From the NCBI GenBank assembly GCA_044356555.1, contig JBIKWB010000014.1:65626-129625 (forward strand): 64,000 nucleotides of DNA, given 5' to 3'. The notes beneath the pieces are model-generated. The model did no database searches, was not told the origin of the DNA, and saw only the letters and a program-made list of their open reading frames with translations. Source of the stretch: Tous-C4FEB sp044356555. GTDB taxonomy: Bacteria; Verrucomicrobiota; Verrucomicrobiia; Opitutales; Opitutaceae. The position numbers and the translations under genes are program-made. Positions 60,896 to 64,000 of this stretch are shown piece by piece (position 1 is the stretch's first letter; each line of letters starts with the position of its first letter).

Positions 60896-63736
60896 TTATG
60901 AAACAAGCGACTGAATGCAACGTGGGCAAAGGTCGCCGTTGGGCGTGCTTTGCACTAGGGGAACCCAGCGCCAGCAGCGTGGGCAACGAACGTAGCCGAG
61001 ATCCGCGCATGGGCGCACAGACACTGCTAAAAGCGATCCGGGATCGGTCGTCTCTATGGTTACGAGCGAAACAATGAAGAGTTCGGGGAGAAAATCGCGA
61101 TGCCGTTTAAGCACGGCGAGGGTGGTGTCGTCGCTCGCCGTCAGAGTCACGGCGGCGTCCAGCGACTTGCCCAAGTGGCCGGCTGCCCGAAGCGGTTCGA
61201 TGGCTTCGGTGACTTGAGCGCGAACCCGAAGGAGCGCGGCAAAATCCGATTCGAGAGTGGGGTCGGTCCACTCTGACGGTGCCACCGGCCAGTCCTGAAG
61301 ATGAACCGAATCCTGAGTGTATTCAACGTTGGCCGTGGCGTAGGACCAGGCTTCGTCGGTCGTAAAGGTGAGGATAGGTGAAAGAACCTTTATCAGGCTG
61401 CGGAAGATATGATGGATCGCGGTCTGAGACGAGCGACGCAGAGGCGCTTGGGTGCCGAGGGTATAGAGCCGGTCCTTCAGGACATCGTGGTAAACAGCCG
61501 AGAGCGTGACGGCGCAGAACTGGTTGCAGAGTTGGTAGACGCGATGGAACTCATAGGCGTCGTAAGCCGCGGTGCATTCGCGCAGGAGAATAGCCGTCTG
61601 ATGCAGGGCCCAACGGTCGAGGAAGTCGAGTTGCGCGTAGGGGACAGCATCCCGAGCGAACTGGTAGTCGAAGAGGTTGGAAAGCTGGTAACGAAAAGTG
61701 TTACGGAGGAGCCGATACGATTCGGCGACGTTCTTCAAAATCTCGTCATCCACCGGGATGTCGTCGCGGAAATCTTGGGATGCAATCCAGAGGCGAATCA
61801 CGTCGGCTCCGTGAATTGCGATGTAGGCATCGCTCGTCTGGGGTTTTTGGTAGGTGCTGCTTTTGGAGATTTTCTGACGGGCTTTATCGACGATGAACCC
61901 GTGGGTCAGGACGGCCCGGTAAGGCGCACCGCCGTTGGCGATGACGCCGGTCCAGAGCGAGGACTGGAACCAGCCGCGATGTTGGTCGCTGCCCTCGAGG
62001 TAGAGGTCGGCCGGCCAAGAGGTGCCGCCCTGAGCGTTACCAAGAACCGCGGCATGGGAGGAGCCCGAGTCGATCCAAACATCGAGTGTGTCACGACCGC
62101 AGGTCAGAGCCGTCGGCGCGGGCCAGTGCGCAGGCAACGCGATGCCGCCGAGGATATCGGCAGCGTTGGCATTGTACCAAAAATTGGTGCCTTCGGTGGC
62201 GATCTTAGCGGCAACGGCGCGAGCAACACCGGCGTCGAGATAAGCGTTCTTGTTCTCGTCGAAGAATGCCGGAATCGGCACGCCCCAAGATCGTTGACGG
62301 CTGATGCACCAATCAGGGCGGGATTCGACCGCGCCGCGGATGCGGGCTTCGCCCCAGCCCGGAATCCATTGGACCGTTTTGATCGCCGCGAGGGCGTTTG
62401 CCCGAGTGTCGGCCTTGTCGAGCGACACAAACCACTGGTCGACGGCGCGGAAAATGATCGGGGTCTTGGAGCGCCAGCAGTGCGGGTAGCTGTGAGGAAA
62501 CTTGGCTTTGGCAAACAGTGCGCCGGCTTCGGCGAGTTTCTTGAGAACGGCGAGGTTGGCCGGCGACGGTTTTTTGGCGGCCAAGTCTTCAACGGTCTCC
62601 AAGGTCGTGATGCCCACGAGATCGGCTGGCACCTGACCATCGTTTAGATACCGACCGTCGTCGCCAACGGGGCAATAAATCGCCAATCTATATTTCAGAC
62701 CGGTGAGATAATCCTCGGCGCCATGGCCGGGTGCGGTGTGCACCGCGCCGGTGCCGCTTTCGGTGGTGACGTAATCCGCGAGAACGATGGGGGACGTACG
62801 GTCGATAAAAGGATGACGGGCCGCGAGGTGTTCAAGCGTGGATCCCTTGCGCGTTGCAGAGATGGTCGGAGCGGTCTCGATTTTGGCCGAGGCGAGAACA
62901 GATCCGAGCAAAGCAGCTGCGACGATGATGCGCTCGCTCCCGGTGTCAGCGACCGCGTAATCGATATCGGGATGCAGGGCGATCGCGAGATTGGCGGGAA
63001 TCGTCCAAGGAGTCGTGGTCCAGATGACGACGTAGAGCGGCTTGTCCGTGGGCAGGCCGAATTTTTCTGCCTCCCCGGTTGGGACAAGAAACCTCACCCA
63101 GATGGCGATGGAGGTGTGGTCCTTGTATTCGATCTCAGCCTCGGCGAGGGCGGTTTCGAAAGGAATACTCCAGTAAACCGGCTTCTTGCTGCGGTAGACC
63201 AAGCCCTTTTCAACGAACGCAGCGAAGGTGCGGAGAATGTCGGCTTCGAAAGCCGGCGCCTTGGTCTTATACTCATGGGCCCAGTCGGCGACAATGCCCA
63301 GTCGTTTGAACTGGGTCGTCTGCTTGGCGATCCAGGATTCGGAAAATGCATCACAGTGGGCGCGAAGTTCGCCGGTGGATACGGTCTCGTTTTTTTCGCG
63401 AAGCTCGCGGGTGACCTTCTGCTCGATGGGCAGGCCGTGGCAGTCCCAACCCGGAATGTAGGGCGTGCGATATCCACGGAGGGTTTTATACCGGATTGTG
63501 ATATCCTTCAGGGTCTTGTTCAGCGCGGTGCCGATGTGCACATCGCCGTTGGTGAAGGGAGGCCCATCGTGGAGGACGAAGGTTTTTTCAGCTGCAGCGC
63601 GGTTGGCCTGAAGCCGAGCGTAAAGCCCGATCTGTTCCCAGTGAGCGACCCGACCGGGTTCCCGTTGGGCAAGGCCGGCGCGCATTGAGAAGTCCGTTTT
63701 TGGAAGCTGGAGAGTGTCTTTCAGGTCTTGCGCCAT
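60896..63736 (-). CDS. ileS: isoleucyl-tRNA synthetase
   Basis: Charges tRNA(Ile) and edits misactivated valine. The 946-residue protein has the HIGH-type DVHIG in FTNGDVHIGTALNK (about 60-75), the editing domain with TAPGHGAEDY, the KMSKS-type KARQKISKS near residue 622, and a C-terminal zinc module with RCPRCWRW and DLCPRC, as in E. coli-type IleRS. Start at 63736 (MAQDLKDTLQLPK). It is the first gene of the ileS / DksA-like / lspA operon, with 25 bp to the next start. A promoter-like sequence lies just upstream. Confidence 0.97.
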   Translation of the reverse strand: MAQDLKDTLQLPKTDFSMRAGLAQREPGRVAHWEQIGLYARLQANRAAAEKTFVLHDGPPFTNGDVHIGTALNKTLKDITIRYKTLRGYRTPYIPGWDCHGLPIEQKVTRELREKNETVSTGELRAHCDAFSESWIAKQTTQFKRLGIVADWAHEYKTKAPAFEADILRTFAAFVEKGLVYRSKKPVYWSIPFETALAEAEIEYKDHTSIAIWVRFLVPTGEAEKFGLPTDKPLYVVIWTTTPWTIPANLAIALHPDIDYAVADTGSERIIVAAALLGSVLASAKIETAPTISATRKGSTLEHLAARHPFIDRTSPIVLADYVTTESGTGAVHTAPGHGAEDYLTGLKYRLAIYCPVGDDGRYLNDGQVPADLVGITTLETVEDLAAKKPSPANLAVLKKLAEAGALFAKAKFPHSYPHCWRSKTPIIFRAVDQWFVSLDKADTRANALAAIKTVQWIPGWGEARIRGAVESRPDWCISRQRSWGVPIPAFFDENKNAYLDAGVARAVAAKIATEGTNFWYNANAADILGGIALPAHWPAPTALTCGRDTLDVWIDSGSSHAAVLGNAQGGTSWPADLYLEGSDQHRGWFQSSLWTGVIANGGAPYRAVLTHGFIVDKARQKISKSSTYQKPQTSDAYIAIHGADVIRLWIASQDFRDDIPVDDEILKNVAESYRLLRNTFRYQLSNLFDYQFARDAVPYAQLDFLDRWALHQTAILLRECTAAYDAYEFHRVYQLCNQFCAVTLSAVYHDVLKDRLYTLGTQAPLRRSSQTAIHHIFRSLIKVLSPILTFTTDEAWSYATANVEYTQDSVHLQDWPVAPSEWTDPTLESDFAALLRVRAQVTEAIEPLRAAGHLGKSLDAAVTLTASDDTTLAVLKRHRDFLPELFIVSLVTIETTDPGSLLAVSVRPCADLGYVRCPRCWRWVPLVQSTPNGDLCPRCIQSLVS

Positions 63737-63754
63737 GCCGAAGAAAAATGGCGG

Positions 63755-63782
63755 AGGCTAGGTCGGGTCAGAGGGGAGTCAA
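63755..63782 (-). promoter_or_regulatory. possible sigma-70-type promoter for ileS
   Basis: On the minus strand TTGACT (63782-63777) is followed after 16 bases by TAGCCT (63760-63755), about 18 bases before the ileS ATG at 63736. The -35 box is near consensus and the -10 box is poor. The implied leader would be very short. The sequence from 63783 to 63911 between this and the terminator shows no other feature I can support. Confidence 0.35.
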
Positions 63783-63911
63783 GGAGTGATCCGGGAGGGA
63801 AATGCGCGTTGTCTGCAATGGCCGAGGGCGTTTGGGCCTTTGGAAAAACGGTACGGGTTTCAAGCGTCCCTGAGTGAACTACAAGCTCGATGTTTTGCCG
63901 ACTTAGGACAC

Positions 63912-63942
63912 AAAAAAAGGCCGACGCCCATGCGCCGGCCTT
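63912..63942 (-). terminator. intrinsic terminator of the gene at the right edge
   Basis: On the minus strand an 11-bp stem (63942-63932 with 63927-63917, one non-Watson-Crick pair, four-base loop) runs into seven T (63918-63912). It lies 26 bp after the TGA at 63969-63971 and separates that gene from ileS. Confidence 0.9.
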
Positions 63943-63968
63943 GTGGCCAAAAATTGATCTGAAGGAGG

Positions 63969-64000
63969 TCAGTTGAGCTCGGACTTTGAGGCTTTGCTCT
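63969..64000 (-). CDS. C-terminal codons of an unidentified protein
   Basis: The frame that ends in TGA at 63969-63971 reads SKASKSELN at its C-terminus and continues off the right edge. A strong terminator follows in the same orientation, which supports this as a real gene end. Nothing can be said about function from nine residues. Confidence 0.55.
   Translation of the reverse strand, partial: SKASKSELN

Noticed and set aside
1..64000. tRNA, rRNA, CRISPR or riboswitch loci
   Set aside because: I looked for conserved tRNA T-arm words, regularly spaced repeats and known leader motifs on both strands and found none I could support. A covariance-model scan would be decisive.

Overview
The window reads as a piece of the chromosome of a high-GC Gram-negative bacterium, most likely a verrucomicrobium of the Opitutaceae type. 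This is inferred from content, because no rRNA gene is present. Supporting signs are a lipid A and lipoprotein envelope (LpxB, LpxK, LolC/LolD, LspA), side-by-side RNase HIII and RNase HII, a secreted protein with repeated GIGPA(L)-type modules, a Lys/Ala/Pro-rich DksA-like protein between ileS and lspA, and short A/G-rich tandem repeats in intergenic gaps. Genes are densely packed on both strands. I see no prophage, CRISPR array, tRNA or rRNA gene.

Layout. 1-9.1 kb: 5' part of a Tat-exported oxidoreductase, lysS, lolC-lolD-oxidoreductase (overlapping genes), a P450 gene broken by one in-frame stop, a condensation-domain protein and lpxB. 9.1-18.3 kb: hemA, a GDSL-esterase autotransporter, rsmB with a methyltransferase, dnaE, rpsU. 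18.3-25.8 kb: TIM-barrel isomerase, mutY divergent from rnhC-rnhB, a PAS histidine kinase, an ECF sigma operon with a small membrane protein and an LTPEQ-type protein, and a response regulator. 25.9-31.2 kb: DUF4239-like membrane protein, exported nucleosidase, RluA-type pseudouridine synthase overlapping a DTW-domain tRNA enzyme, a hydrolase, and an IS1595/ISXO2-type transposase remnant.

31.2-44 kb: class V aminotransferase, lpxK, M29 aminopeptidase, adenosine-deaminase-family enzyme, RluD-type synthase, a secreted phosphodiester-glycosidase-like protein, a Ppx/GppA phosphatase, rsmI, a previously easy-to-miss 54-residue lipoprotein, a coiled-coil membrane protein and pgi. A 617-bp stretch without a convincing gene follows. 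44-64 kb: GAF-PilB ATPase, yraN, zwf-opcA, an exported isomerase-like protein behind tyrS, peroxiredoxin, acnA, a STAS protein with a GAF-PP2C phosphatase, trpB-yicC, and the ileS-dksA-like-lspA operon, ending in a terminator and the last codons of another gene.

Functionally this is mostly housekeeping: translation, replication and repair, central carbon (pgi, zwf/opcA, acnA), and lipid A and lipoprotein biogenesis. The accessory signals are the broken P450 with its condensation-domain neighbour, the ECF operon, the IS remnant, the repeat family, and an intrinsic terminator placed directly before rsmI. I did not find a clearly new defence or mobile system; the ECF cassette, the repeat family and the terminator before rsmI are the best candidates for new biology.
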